Source: Mycobacterium arosiense ATCC BAA-1401 = DSM 45069 (GTDB lineage: Bacteria; Actinomycetota; Actinomycetes; Mycobacteriales; Mycobacteriaceae). From it: 64,000 bases of DNA. The translations under genes were made by a program, and so were the position numbers. This document shows positions 11,203 to 20,797 of this stretch, piece after piece (within the stretch, counting starts at the first letter, position 1; the number at the start of each line of letters is the position of its first letter). The notes below the pieces were generated by a model, which did not search any database, was not told the origin of the DNA, and saw nothing but the letters and a program-made list of their open reading frames with translations. The stretch is from NCBI RefSeq assembly GCF_002086125.1, contig NZ_MVHG01000003.1:124001-188000 (forward strand). The letters are read 5' to 3'.

Positions 11203-12351
11203 GTGGCACGCGATTACTACGGGCTGCTCGGCGTGAGCAGAAACGCCAGCGACGCGGAGATCAAGCGCGCGTATCGCAAGCTGGCCCGCGAACTGCATCC
11301 GGACGTCAACCCCGACGAGGCCGCGCAGGCGAAATTCAAGGAGATCAGCGTCGCCTACGAGGTGCTGAGCGACCCCGAGAAGCGGCGGGTCGTCGACCTC
11401 GGTGGGGATCCGATGGAGAACGCGGCCTCGGCGGGCGGCGGTTTCGGCGCCGGTTTCGGTGGCCTGGGTGACGTGTTCGAGGCCTTCTTCGGCGGCGGCT
11501 TCAGCGGGGGAGCGACCTCACGCGGCCCGATCGGGCGGGTACGGCCGGGCTCGGACTCGTTGCTGCGCATGCGGCTCGACCTCGAAGAGTGCGCGACCGG
11601 TGTGACCAAGCAGGTCACCGTCGACACCGCGGTGCTGTGTGATCGATGCCAAGGCAAGGGCACCAACGGCGATTCGGCTCCGGTGCCGTGCGACACCTGC
11701 GGCGGGCGCGGCGAGGTGCAGACCGTGCAACGCTCGCTGCTGGGCCAGGTGATGACGTCACGGCCGTGCCCGACCTGCCGGGGCGTCGGCGTGGTCATTC
11801 CCGACCCGTGCCATCAATGCATGGGCGACGGCAGGGTGCGGGCCCGCCGCGAGATCAGCGTCAAGATCCCCGCCGGTGTCGGCGACGGCATGCGGGTGCG
11901 GCTCGCCGCCCAGGGTGAGGTCGGGCCCGGCGGCGGCCCGGCGGGCGACCTCTACGTCGAGGTCCACGAACAGCCGCACGACGTCTTCGTCCGAGAAGGC
12001 GACGATCTGCACTGCACGGTTTCGGTGCCTATGGTCGACGCGGCGCTGGGCGCCACCGTCACCATCGACGCCATCCTGGACGGCGTCAGCGAGATCACCA
12101 TCCCGCCCGGTACCCAACCGGGGTCGGTCATCACCCTGCGCGGCCACGGTATGCCGCACCTGCGATCCGGCACCCGCGGCGATCTGCATGTGCACGTCGA
12201 GGTCGTCGTTCCGGCCCGGCTGGATCACCGCGACACCGAATTGTTGCGCGAGTTCAAGACTCGCCGCAACCGCGACGTGCCCGAGGTCCGCTCGACCCAC
12301 GCCGGCGGCGGTTTGTTCAGCCGGCTGCGCGAAACCTTCACCGGACGCTAG
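11203..12351 (+). CDS. dnaJ2: DnaJ2, Hsp40 co-chaperone
   Basis: A type I J-protein of 382 residues that stimulates DnaK ATPase. The J-domain has HPD near residue 30 (LHPDVNPDE). A Gly/Phe-rich linker lies around 70-105. Four zinc-binding repeats follow between about 146 and 210 ([36 protein letters not shown]), then the substrate-binding domain. The GTG start is preceded by GGAGAGG. It follows hrcA and lies 24 bases before rsmE, so it is probably in the same heat-shock-regulated transcript. Confidence 0.96.
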   Translation: MARDYYGLLGVSRNASDAEIKRAYRKLARELHPDVNPDEAAQAKFKEISVAYEVLSDPEKRRVVDLGGDPMENAASAGGGFGAGFGGLGDVFEAFFGGGFSGGATSRGPIGRVRPGSDSLLRMRLDLEECATGVTKQVTVDTAVLCDRCQGKGTNGDSAPVPCDTCGGRGEVQTVQRSLLGQVMTSRPCPTCRGVGVVIPDPCHQCMGDGRVRARREISVKIPAGVGDGMRVRLAAQGEVGPGGGPAGDLYVEVHEQPHDVFVREGDDLHCTVSVPMVDAALGATVTIDAILDGVSEITIPPGTQPGSVITLRGHGMPHLRSGTRGDLHVHVEVVVPARLDHRDTELLREFKTRRNRDVPEVRSTHAGGGLFSRLRETFTGR

Positions 12352-12375
12352 GCGGGGGGCCGCTAAGGCGCGCAC

Positions 12376-13224
12376 ATGGTCGCGACCCTGTTCTACCTCG
12401 ACGATTTGCCCGAGCCGGGCTCGCTCGCCGTGTTGGGCGGTGACGAGGGTTTTCACGCCGCCACCGTGCGGCGCATCCGCCCCGGCGAGCGGCTGGTGCT
12501 CGGCGATGGCGCCGGGGCCCTGGCCCACTGCGAGGTCGAGCACGCCGGGCGCGACGGGCTGCGTGCCCGGGTGCTCGAACGCTGGCGCGTCGCCCCGGGA
12601 TCCCCGCGGGTGACGGTGGTGCAGGCGCTGCCGAAGTCGGATCGCTCGGAACTGGCCATCGAATTGGCCACCGAAGCCGGCGCCGACGCGTTCGTGGCCT
12701 GGCACGCCGCCCGGTGTGTCGCCAACTGGCAGGGCAACCGGGTGGACAAGGGTTTGCGGCGATGGCGTGCCGTCGCCCGGTCGGCGGCCCGGCAATCGCG
12801 TCGGGCGCACATCCCGCCCGTAGACGGCGTGCTGGGCACCGCCGAGTTGACTCAGCGGATCCGCGACGAGGTGGCCGGCGGCGCGAGGGCGTTCGCCCTG
12901 CACGAATCGGCCACCGACCGGCTCGCGGATGTCGGGCTGGCCGACGCGAAATCGCTGCTCCTGGTGGTCGGTCCGGAAGGCGGCATCGCCGACGACGAGA
13001 TGGCGGAGCTGTCCGCGGCGGGCGCTGCGGCGGTGCGGCTCGGGCCTCAGGTGCTGCGGACGTCGAGCGCCGCGGCGGTCGCACTGGGCGCCCTCGGCGT
13101 GTTGACCCCGAGGTGGGACCAGCTCGGCGATGTCCCGGCAAACGGGCACACGCTGCGGGTTCGCGACACCGGCCCGACGTCGAGTAGGTTGCGCAACACT
13201 GACCAAACCGGGCCCTCGGCGTAG
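12376..13224 (+). CDS. rsmE: RsmE, 16S rRNA m3U1498 methyltransferase
   Basis: A SPOUT-class methyltransferase that methylates U1498 of 16S rRNA. The product has 282 residues. An N-terminal PUA-like region ([10 protein letters not shown]) is followed by the trefoil-knot SAM site near the C-terminus ([15 protein letters not shown], then [18 protein letters not shown]). It matches Rv2372c but has about 20 extra C-terminal residues. It sits 24 bases after dnaJ2, as in M. tuberculosis. Confidence 0.92.
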   Translation: MVATLFYLDDLPEPGSLAVLGGDEGFHAATVRRIRPGERLVLGDGAGALAHCEVEHAGRDGLRARVLERWRVAPGSPRVTVVQALPKSDRSELAIELATEAGADAFVAWHAARCVANWQGNRVDKGLRRWRAVARSAARQSRRAHIPPVDGVLGTAELTQRIRDEVAGGARAFALHESATDRLADVGLADAKSLLLVVGPEGGIADDEMAELSAAGAAAVRLGPQVLRTSSAAAVALGALGVLTPRWDQLGDVPANGHTLRVRDTGPTSSRLRNTDQTGPSA

Positions 13225-13280
13225 ACTGAGACGGCCCAGCAACCCACCGACAAGCCGAGAAAGCAGGCATCGAGAGCCAC

Positions 13281-14339
13281 GTGACGCCCCGCGAGACCAG
13301 CGCTGCTGACGCAGCCGGAGCCGTCCCCGTCTCTGCTCAGGTTCGCAGCAGCATCGACGTTCCGCCCGATGTCGTCATGGATTTGTTGGGTTCGGCGGAC
13401 CAGAACCTGCGGGCCCTCGAGCGCAGCCTTAAGGCCGACCTGCACGTGCGCGGCAACGCGGTCACCGTCGCGGGTGAACCCGCCGACGTCGCGCTCGCCG
13501 ACCGGGTGATCTCCGAGCTGATCGCCATCGTCGCCAGTGGTCAGCAGTTGACCCCGGAGGTGGTTCGCCACAGCGTCGCCATGCTGGCCGGCACCGACAA
13601 CGAGTCACCGGCCGAGGTACTCACGCTGGACATCCTGTCACGGCGCGGCAAGACCATTCGGCCCAAGACGCTCAACCAGAAGCGCTACGTCGACGCCATC
13701 GACGCCAACACCATCGTCTTCGGGGTCGGCCCGGCCGGAACCGGGAAGACCTATCTGGCGATGGCCAAGGCGGTCAACGCGCTGCAGACCAAACAGGTCA
13801 ACCGCATCATTCTGACCCGCCCGGCCGTGGAAGCCGGTGAGCGCCTTGGCTTTTTGCCCGGCACGCTGAGCGAGAAGATCGACCCTTATCTGCGGCCGCT
13901 GTACGACGCCCTCTACGACATGATGGATCCGGAGCTGATCCCCAAACTGATGACCGCCGGGGTCATCGAGGTGGCGCCGCTGGCGTACATGCGGGGACGC
14001 ACGCTGAACTCCGCGTTCATCGTCCTCGACGAGGCGCAGAACACCACCGCCGAGCAGATGAAGATGTTCCTCACCCGGCTCGGCTTCGGATCGAAGATCG
14101 TCGTCACCGGCGACATCACCCAGGTCGACCTTCCGGGCGGCGCCAAGTCGGGCCTGCGTTCGGCGATGGAAATCCTGGACAGCGTCGATGACATCCACGT
14201 CGCGGAGCTGACCAGTGTGGACGTGGTTCGTCACCGGCTGGTTTCGGAGATCGTCGACGCCTATGCGAAGTTTGACGAGCCCGGCCTGACGATGAACCGG
14301 GCGGCGCGGCGGGCGACGGGCTCGCGCGGTCGTCGATGA
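13281..14339 (+). CDS. phoH: PhoH-like ATPase
   Basis: A PhoH-family P-loop ATPase of 352 residues, identical in length to M. tuberculosis PhoH1 (Rv2368c). Walker A is GPAGTGKTYLA at about residue 152 and Walker B is FIVLDEAQN near 247. A KH-like N-terminal region precedes the ATPase. The start is GTG. It is followed by ybeY 15 bases later, a very common pair linked to RNA and ribosome quality control. In M. tuberculosis PE_PGRS40 and two small genes separate rsmE and phoH; here only 56 bases do. Confidence 0.95.
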   Translation: MTPRETSAADAAGAVPVSAQVRSSIDVPPDVVMDLLGSADQNLRALERSLKADLHVRGNAVTVAGEPADVALADRVISELIAIVASGQQLTPEVVRHSVAMLAGTDNESPAEVLTLDILSRRGKTIRPKTLNQKRYVDAIDANTIVFGVGPAGTGKTYLAMAKAVNALQTKQVNRIILTRPAVEAGERLGFLPGTLSEKIDPYLRPLYDALYDMMDPELIPKLMTAGVIEVAPLAYMRGRTLNSAFIVLDEAQNTTAEQMKMFLTRLGFGSKIVVTGDITQVDLPGGAKSGLRSAMEILDSVDDIHVAELTSVDVVRHRLVSEIVDAYAKFDEPGLTMNRAARRATGSRGRR

Positions 14340-14354
14340 TGGTGCGGTGAACGG

Positions 14355-14888
14355 ATGAGCATCGAGGTATCCAACGAATCGGGTATCGACGTCTCCGAGG
14401 CCGAACTAATCAGCGTCGCGCGGTTCGTCATCGCCAAGATGGACGTCAACCCCGCGGCCGAGCTGTCGATGGTGCTGCTGGACACCGCCGCGATGGCGGA
14501 CCTGCACATGCGCTGGATGGACCTGCCCGGCCCGACCGACGTGATGAGCTTTCCGATGGACGAGCTCGAACCGGGTGGGCGTCCGGACGCCCCCGAACCG
14601 GGGCCCTCGATGCTGGGCGACATCGTGCTGTGCCCCGAATTCGCGGCCGGCCAGGCCGCCTCGGCGGGCCACAGCCTGGGGCACGAGCTGGCGCTGCTGA
14701 CCATCCATGGGGTGCTGCATCTGATCGGCTACGACCACGGCGAGCCGGACGAGGAAAAGGAGATGTTTGCCCTGCAGGACCGGTTGCTCGAAGAGTGGGT
14801 CGCCGAGCAGGTCGAGGCCTACCACCAGGACCGCCAATCCGAACGCGACCGCCGATTGCTCGACAAGTCAAGGTATTTCGACCATTGA
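14355..14888 (+). CDS. ybeY: YbeY, rRNA maturation endoribonuclease
   Basis: A metal-dependent RNase of 177 residues involved in 16S rRNA 3' maturation. It has the signature zinc-binding motif [11 protein letters not shown] at about residue 117 (H-x3-H-x5-H). An ATG start follows phoH closely. Its TGA stop overlaps a TTG start of the next gene (TTGA), so the downstream secreted protein may be translationally coupled. Confidence 0.95.
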   Translation: MSIEVSNESGIDVSEAELISVARFVIAKMDVNPAAELSMVLLDTAAMADLHMRWMDLPGPTDVMSFPMDELEPGGRPDAPEPGPSMLGDIVLCPEFAAGQAASAGHSLGHELALLTIHGVLHLIGYDHGEPDEEKEMFALQDRLLEEWVAEQVEAYHQDRQSERDRRLLDKSRYFDH

Positions 14889-16153
14889 GACCACTGCGCA
14901 TTCTGACGGCCGCCGCCATCGCTTTCGCACCGCTGTCGATTTTGGTCACCACCACCGCTTCGGTGGCGCAGGCGGCCCCGTGCGCGGGGGCCGGATCGAA
15001 CCCGGTTTCCTGCCAGCACTGCATGTTCTACGTGAACGCCTATCACACCGCGAACGTGTGCAGCGAGGACCGCCGCGGGGTTCAGGGACCCCCGAGCAAC
15101 GCGCCCAGGCCGGTGCCGGAAGTGCCCATCCCGGTGTACGAGCCGCCCCCTATGCCGCCGCCGGCGCAGAACCCGCTGGTCCTTCCGCCGCCCAACGCGG
15201 GTCAGAACATCCCGGTGCTGGCGATCCCGCCGCCCGGTCCCGACGCGCCGCGGAATGCGCCGGTCGTGGCGCCGCCGCGTGGACTTGACGCGCCGTCGCT
15301 GGCGATCGCGGCGGCCAAGGCCGCGCCGGCGGCGCGGGTCGATCCCGCCAACCCACCGAGACCGCCGACCCAGGTCGACTTCAACCAGCGGGTGCAAAAC
15401 GTCGTCAGTTCCCACCGGGAGAACGTCGACATCCTCAAGGTCGACGATCAGAAGTTCGTCCGGCCGCGCCATTGGGACTACCTCGACTACGACGACGCCT
15501 ATCGCCGCCCGACCATCTACAACCCGCTCAATCAGCCGATGACGTTCCGCTATTTCTACAACGGCGCCTATCAGGAGGCGTACCTGCCGCGCGGGGGCCG
15601 GATGGTGCTGGACGCCGCGACCGTCGGCGTCGTCCCGTTCACCGCGGTAGGCGACAGTTACGTGGCGGCGGGCAGCTTCTATGGCGGGGGTTCAATTCCG
15701 TTGAACGGCTACAACGGTCCGCCGCCGCCCGACTACAAGCCGCCGGCGCCCCCGAAGCTGTACGAGAACGTCACGGTGTTCGTTCCCGCCAAGGACGAGA
15801 CCGTGGAGGTGGGCCACGTATCGGTGGTGGGTCACGACGGGAGCCAACCCGCGGGCGGCCAGGACACCTTCCTGCTCGACGACTCCACCTTGGCCTGGGG
15901 GCAGATCGACAACTCCAGCAGCGCGCCGGCCCAGATCAGGGTGATCAAGACGCAGCCGACGCCGGGCGTTGGGCCGACCGACGATGGCAGCTTCCTGGTG
16001 CTGCTGGCCGTGCACCACCAAGAGCCCGCCCAGCCCAGGCAATCCGCATGGGCCCTGGCGCTGCGCTTCGGCGGGTTTGCGGCGGTGGTGGGCCTAATCG
16101 CCTGGCTGCTCGCTCGCCGGAGCCGGTCCGAGGAGCAGAACGCTGATTCATGA
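14885..16153 (+). CDS. Unknown exported Pro-rich protein with C-terminal membrane anchor
   Basis: I do not recognise the family. The product of 422 residues starts with a signal peptide ([20 protein letters not shown], cleaved near VAQAA-PCAG) and a small cysteine-containing segment (SCQHC). A long Pro/Ala-rich stretch (residues about 55-155) follows, then a folded region rich in Tyr/Asp ([14 protein letters not shown], then [18 protein letters not shown]). A C-terminal hydrophobic helix ([16 protein letters not shown]) ends in a basic tail, giving a surface protein anchored at its C-terminus. The start is inferred as the TTG at 14885 overlapping the ybeY stop, because it places the signal peptide at the N-terminus. 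Its stop overlaps the next ATG (ATGA). I recall no counterpart between ybeY and the CorC-like gene of M. tuberculosis. Confidence 0.75.
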   Translation: MRPLRILTAAAIAFAPLSILVTTTASVAQAAPCAGAGSNPVSCQHCMFYVNAYHTANVCSEDRRGVQGPPSNAPRPVPEVPIPVYEPPPMPPPAQNPLVLPPPNAGQNIPVLAIPPPGPDAPRNAPVVAPPRGLDAPSLAIAAAKAAPAARVDPANPPRPPTQVDFNQRVQNVVSSHRENVDILKVDDQKFVRPRHWDYLDYDDAYRRPTIYNPLNQPMTFRYFYNGAYQEAYLPRGGRMVLDAATVGVVPFTAVGDSYVAAGSFYGGGSIPLNGYNGPPPPDYKPPAPPKLYENVTVFVPAKDETVEVGHVSVVGHDGSQPAGGQDTFLLDDSTLAWGQIDNSSSAPAQIRVIKTQPTPGVGPTDDGSFLVLLAVHHQEPAQPRQSAWALALRFGGFAAVVGLIAWLLARRSRSEEQNADS

Positions 16154-17460
16154 CCGGCTGGTCTGAGCTGTTCGGTGCAGTCGCGCTGATCGCGCTCGGC
16201 GGACTGTTCGCGGCGATCGACGCCGCCATCAGCACGGTGTCGCTGGCCCGGGTTCAGGAGTTGGTGCGCGACGAGCGGCCCGGCGCGGTGGCGTTGTCCA
16301 AGGTCATGTCGGAACGACCCCGCTACATCAACCTGGTGGTGCTGCTGCGCATCACCTGCGAGATCACCGCGACCGTGCTCCTGGTGGTGTTCCTGTACGA
16401 CAATTTCGGGCTGCGGTGGGGACTGTTCGGCGCCGCGGCCACCATGGTGGTCACCAGCTTCGTCGTGATGGGGGTGGGGCCGCGTACCCTCGGCCGCCAG
16501 AACGCCTACTCCATTGCATTGACGACAGTCCTTCCGCTGCAAGCGATTTCGTGGCTTTTGATGCCGATCAGCCGGCTGCTGGTGGTGCTGGGTAATGCGC
16601 TGACCCCCGGCCGTGGCCTGCGCAACGGGCCGTTCGCCTCCGAGATCGAGTTGCGCGAAGTCGTCGACCTGGCTCAGCAGCGTGGCGTGGTGGCCGCCGA
16701 GGAGCGCCGGATGATCCAGTCGGTCTTCGAACTCGGCGACACCCCGGCCCGCGAGGTGATGGTGCCGCGCACCGAGATGATCTGGATCGAAAGCGACAAG
16801 TTCGCCAGCCAGGCCATCAACCTGGCGGTGCGCAGTGGGCATTCCCGCATCCCGGTGATCGGTGAAAACGTCGACGACATCGTCGGTGTCGTTTATCTGA
16901 AAGACCTTGTCGCGCAGACGGTTCTGTCGGGTGACGGCGGCCGCACGCCGCCGGTGTCGAAAGTGATGCGGCCGGCGATCTTCGTGCCGGACTCCAAGCC
17001 GCTGGACGCGCTGCTGCGGGAAATGCAGCGCGACCGCAATCACATGGCTCTTCTCGTCGACGAGTACGGCGCGATCGCCGGCCTGGTCAGCATCGAAGAC
17101 GTGCTGGAAGAGATCGTCGGCGAGATCGCCGACGAATACGACCAGGCGGAGACGGCGCCGATAGAAGACCTGGGCGACAAGCGTTTCCGGGTGTCGGCGC
17201 GGCTGCCGATCGAGGACCTGGGCGAGCTGTACGGGGTGGAGTTCGACGACGACCTCGACGTCGACACCGTGGGCGGCCTGCTGGCCCTGGAACTAGGCCG
17301 GGTACCGCTGCCGGGCGCCGAGGTGGTCTCGCACGGTCTGCGGCTGCAAGCCGAGGGCGGCACCGATCACCGGGGCCGGGTGCGGATCAATACCGTGCTG
17401 CTTAGCCCGGCCCAATCCGATGATGCTTCCCAGGGCGAGGAATCCGAGCAGCATGAGTGA
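16150..17460 (+). CDS. CNNM/CorC-type membrane protein with CBS domains (Rv2366c homologue)
   Basis: A protein of 436 residues. The N-terminal DUF21 (CNNM) membrane region has about four hydrophobic segments. A CBS pair follows (first repeat around [10 protein letters not shown], second around [20 protein letters not shown]), then a C-terminal CorC/HlyC domain. Relatives act in Mg2+/Co2+ efflux or resistance; no haemolytic function is implied. The ATG overlaps the upstream stop. The 3' end overlaps era by 8 bases, keeping the ybeY-to-era block coupled. Confidence 0.9.
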   Translation: MTGWSELFGAVALIALGGLFAAIDAAISTVSLARVQELVRDERPGAVALSKVMSERPRYINLVVLLRITCEITATVLLVVFLYDNFGLRWGLFGAAATMVVTSFVVMGVGPRTLGRQNAYSIALTTVLPLQAISWLLMPISRLLVVLGNALTPGRGLRNGPFASEIELREVVDLAQQRGVVAAEERRMIQSVFELGDTPAREVMVPRTEMIWIESDKFASQAINLAVRSGHSRIPVIGENVDDIVGVVYLKDLVAQTVLSGDGGRTPPVSKVMRPAIFVPDSKPLDALLREMQRDRNHMALLVDEYGAIAGLVSIEDVLEEIVGEIADEYDQAETAPIEDLGDKRFRVSARLPIEDLGELYGVEFDDDLDVDTVGGLLALELGRVPLPGAEVVSHGLRLQAEGGTDHRGRVRINTVLLSPAQSDDASQGEESEQHE

Positions 17461-18352
17461 ATTCCGTTCCGGGTTCGTGTGTTTGGTCGGCCGTCCCAAC
17501 ACCGGGAAATCGACGCTGACGAACGCGCTCGTCGGGACCAAGGTCGCGATCACCTCGATGCGGCCTCAGACCACCCGGCACACCATCCGCGGCATCGTGC
17601 ACCGCGACGACTTCCAGATCATTCTGGTCGACACGCCCGGCCTGCACCGGCCGCGCACCCTGCTGGGCAAACGGCTGAACGATCTTGTGCGCGACACCTA
17701 TTCCGAAGTCGACGTGATCGGGCTGTGCATCCCGGCCGACGAAGCGATCGGTCCGGGCGATCGGTGGATCGTGGAGCAGATCCGCGCGACCGCTCCGAAG
17801 ACGACGCTCGTCGCGATCGTCACCAAGATCGACAAGACGCCCAAAGACCGGGTGGCCGCGCAGCTGGTGGCGGTCAGCGAGCTGGTGGGCGACTCGGCGG
17901 AGATCGTCCCGGTCTCGGCGGTCACCGGGGCGCAGGTCGACATCTTGATCGACGTGCTGGCCGCGGCGCTGCCACCCGGCCCGGCGTATTACCCCGACGG
18001 TGAGCTGAGCGACGAGCCCGAAGAGGTCCTGATGGCCGAGCTCATCCGGGAGGCCGCCCTCGAGGGCGTGCGCGACGAGCTGCCGCATTCGCTGGCGGTG
18101 GTCATCGACGAAGTCAATCCGCGAGAGGATCGCGACGACCTGATCGACGTGCACGCCCTGCTCTACGTCGAACGCGACAGCCAGAAGGGGATCGTGATCG
18201 GCAAGGGCGGCGCCCGACTGCGGGAGGTGGGCACCGCCGCGCGTGCCCAGATCGAAAAGTTGCTTGGCACAAAGGTTTACCTCGATCTGCGGGTCAAGGT
18301 CGCCAAAAACTGGCAAAGCGATCCCAAACAGCTTGGCCGGTTGGGCTTTTAA
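17453..18352 (+). CDS. era: Era, ribosome-assembly GTPase
   Basis: A GTPase of 299 residues that binds 16S rRNA during 30S assembly. The G domain has G1 GRPNTGKST at residue 11, G3 DTPG, and G4 TKID. The C-terminal KH domain has [13 protein letters not shown] and ends KQLGRLGF. I use the ATG at 17453, which lies inside the end of the CNNM/CorC gene and gives the usual [16 protein letters not shown] start. The product matches Rv2364c (formerly bex) in length. Confidence 0.96.
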   Translation: MSEFRSGFVCLVGRPNTGKSTLTNALVGTKVAITSMRPQTTRHTIRGIVHRDDFQIILVDTPGLHRPRTLLGKRLNDLVRDTYSEVDVIGLCIPADEAIGPGDRWIVEQIRATAPKTTLVAIVTKIDKTPKDRVAAQLVAVSELVGDSAEIVPVSAVTGAQVDILIDVLAAALPPGPAYYPDGELSDEPEEVLMAELIREAALEGVRDELPHSLAVVIDEVNPREDRDDLIDVHALLYVERDSQKGIVIGKGGARLREVGTAARAQIEKLLGTKVYLDLRVKVAKNWQSDPKQLGRLGF

Positions 18353-18460
18353 CCCGAACCGATAAGTGACTTTCATCGTGGGCTACCCGAGGGCCCAGGC
18401 GAATCGTGATGCGCGGATCCCCGCGCGTTTGGTCACCTTCGTGCTGGGTAGCCGCGGCCT

Positions 18461-19246
18461 ATGACGCAACCTCAACTCGCGCTCGTCACCGGCGCGTCCA
18501 GCGGCATCGGATTCGAACTGGCCAGGCAGTTCGCCCGACACGGCTATGACCTGGTCGTGGCCGCCGAAGACGACGCGATCAACGACGTGCCCGGCAAACT
18601 CTCGCAGTTCGGTGCCGCCGTGCAGCCGGTCCAGGTGGATCTGCGCGGCCCCGAAGGCGTTGAGCACTTGTACGAGAGCGCAATCGGAGGCGACCGGGTG
18701 CTCGCTGCGGCCGCGCTCAACGCGGGAATCGGCCGCGGCGAGATGTTTCTCAAAAGCGAGCTCTCCGAGGATCTCAGCATCATCGATCTCAACGTGCGCT
18801 CCACCGTGCATCTGGCCAAGCTGGTGCTGCGCGACATGGCGATTCGCAATGCGGGCAAGGTGTTGTTCACCTCGTCCATCGCGTCGCAGATGCCGGGTCC
18901 CTATCAGCCGGTTTACAACGCATCGAAGTCGTTCATCCAATCCTTCGCCCAGGCGCTTCACGACGAATTGCGGGACACCGCAATTACCGTCACCGCCCTG
19001 ATGCCGGGGCCGACTGACACCAACTTCTTCGGCCGCGCCAAGATGGTCTATTCCCTGATTGGCAGGATGCGCAAGGACGACCCCGCCCAGGTCGCGCGCC
19101 AGGGATTCGAGGCCCTGATGCGCGGCGACCAGAAAGTGGTGGCCGGCTCGCCACTGTCGAAGGTCATGGGCGCGGTCAATCGCGTGCTGCCGGACACGGT
19201 CAAAGCCGTTGGGAATCGGGTGATGTCGAAGCCGCGAGGCAACTGA
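18461..19246 (+). CDS. Short-chain dehydrogenase/reductase
   Basis: A classical SDR of 261 residues. The NAD(P) motif TGASSGIG is at residue 11, NAG is at about residue 87 (ALNAGIGRG), catalytic Ser is in FTSSIASQ, and YNASK holds the catalytic Tyr/Lys near 150-154. The C-terminal part resembles DltE/short-chain oxidoreductases often annotated as oxidoreductases in mycobacteria. The substrate cannot be told. The start ATG is 108 bases after era, so it is probably a separate transcript. No signal peptide. Confidence 0.88.
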   Translation: MTQPQLALVTGASSGIGFELARQFARHGYDLVVAAEDDAINDVPGKLSQFGAAVQPVQVDLRGPEGVEHLYESAIGGDRVLAAAALNAGIGRGEMFLKSELSEDLSIIDLNVRSTVHLAKLVLRDMAIRNAGKVLFTSSIASQMPGPYQPVYNASKSFIQSFAQALHDELRDTAITVTALMPGPTDTNFFGRAKMVYSLIGRMRKDDPAQVARQGFEALMRGDQKVVAGSPLSKVMGAVNRVLPDTVKAVGNRVMSKPRGN

Positions 19247-19262
19247 ACCGGCCGCCGGCGGA

Positions 19263-20720
19263 TCAGCCGAGCACCCGAATCGTTTTCATCGACGGATCGG
19301 CAGCATCCGGGGTGTTCATGCCGGCGCGCACCCCGGAGCACAAGTAGTTCAGCACCGCCTCATTGAGACGCTCGCCGGGCACCACCGCCGGGATGCCGGG
19401 GGGATAGGGCGTCACCTGTTCGGCGGCGACCCGCCCGGCGGCGTGATCGGTGGGCACCGCCTCGACGTGCCCGAAAAACGCGTCGCGGGGCAGACACACC
19501 GTCTCCAATTGCAGCTCACCGGGGGAGGGCAGGTCGATCCGCGGGGGGCGGTCGAAGTCGTCGGCCGCCTTGCGCCACGCCGTCAGCGCATCGATGAGAC
19601 GGCCCGCGGTGGTCCTGTCGTCCGCGAAGGACAGGGTGGCCAGGATGCGGCGGTGATCGCTCATCCCGGTGTCGATGTGAGCGTTCGCGCGCAGCCAATC
19701 GGCGGCCTGGTAGCCGGACGTGCCCGTCCCCGATACGTCCATCAGCACCTGCAAGCGGTCCAGGTCGTGGGACGCCTGCACCCCGAGCAACTCGTCGTCG
19801 AGCACCTCGACGCCGGGCAAATCTTCGATGTCGGCGCGCAACTGAATCGCGAGACCCAGTGCGGCGTCGAGCAATTCGTGCCCGTGCTCGACCATTTGTC
19901 GCCGCCATCCGTCCATGGCCGAATACACCAGAACGTTGGGGCTGGTGGTCATCAGCAGGTCCGCGCAGGCCGACAGGCGATCCTGGTCGATGCGGTCGCC
20001 CTGCACGTGAAACACGGAGCCCTGCTCGAAACCGGCGCCCATTTTGTGCACGCTCACCACACAGATGTCGGCGCCGGCATCCATCGCCCAGGTCGGCAGG
20101 TCGTCGTGAAACGGCAGGTGCGCCCCCCAGGCTTCATCGATGATCAAGGGCTTGCCGCGCGCGTGGCAGACGTCGGCGATTCCGGCGATGTCGGCGCAGG
20201 TGCCATATGGGCTGGGGCTCACGATGAGCGCCCCGGAGGCGTCGGGATGCTTGTCCCACACCTCTTCGACCTGCTGCGGTGACGGCGGATGGGAGAAGTG
20301 ATGCTCGGCGTCCCATCGCGGCGTGATCCACCGCGGCTGCACACCGGAGAAGATCAGGCCGGCGACGATCGATTTGTGACTGTCCCGGCTCACCAGCAGA
20401 CTGCCGTCGCCGCCGGCCACGGCCATCATCGCCGCCTTCACCGACAGGGAACTGCCGCAGGTGGAAAACCATGCGATGTCGGCGCCCACGGCTTCGGCCA
20501 TCAGGTCCTCGGCACGTTTCAAATACCGGTTGCTGGTTCTGCGGTCGTCCAGCCCGCCGCTGGCGAGCACGTCGTCGAGGAAAGGTTCGCGGCCCAGCAC
20601 CTGCAGCACGCGGTCGTCGGTGCCGCGACCCTGGCGATGGCCCGGTGGCGTAAAGCCGTAACGGTTCTTCGCCCGATAATCGGCCAGCGCGTCGAGCAGG
20701 GGAGCGGTCGATTGGTCCAT
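19263..20720 (-). CDS. Orn/Lys/Arg decarboxylase-family PLP enzyme
   Basis: A fold-type I PLP decarboxylase of 485 residues. The N-terminal PPGHRQG motif, the SxHKS substrate-binding segment (SRDSHKSIVAG) and the Schiff-base lysine in SVHKMGAG (around residue 230) are all present. The short form without an N-terminal wing domain resembles Bacillus SpeA-type arginine or lysine decarboxylases rather than the roughly 940-residue Rv2531c type. It would make polyamine precursors (agmatine, cadaverine or putrescine) in the cytoplasm; which substrate is not determinable. It converges on the SDR gene with 16 bases between and is read away from amiA2. Confidence 0.88.
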   Translation of the reverse strand: MDQSTAPLLDALADYRAKNRYGFTPPGHRQGRGTDDRVLQVLGREPFLDDVLASGGLDDRRTSNRYLKRAEDLMAEAVGADIAWFSTCGSSLSVKAAMMAVAGGDGSLLVSRDSHKSIVAGLIFSGVQPRWITPRWDAEHHFSHPPSPQQVEEVWDKHPDASGALIVSPSPYGTCADIAGIADVCHARGKPLIIDEAWGAHLPFHDDLPTWAMDAGADICVVSVHKMGAGFEQGSVFHVQGDRIDQDRLSACADLLMTTSPNVLVYSAMDGWRRQMVEHGHELLDAALGLAIQLRADIEDLPGVEVLDDELLGVQASHDLDRLQVLMDVSGTGTSGYQAADWLRANAHIDTGMSDHRRILATLSFADDRTTAGRLIDALTAWRKAADDFDRPPRIDLPSPGELQLETVCLPRDAFFGHVEAVPTDHAAGRVAAEQVTPYPPGIPAVVPGERLNEAVLNYLCSGVRAGMNTPDAADPSMKTIRVLG

Positions 20721-20797
20721 CGCCGACGAGTACCCGAGTTGTCAGCGCCTAATTCGCCCTGAAACCTGCGCGATCGCGGGGCCGACGTGCTGCGGCG

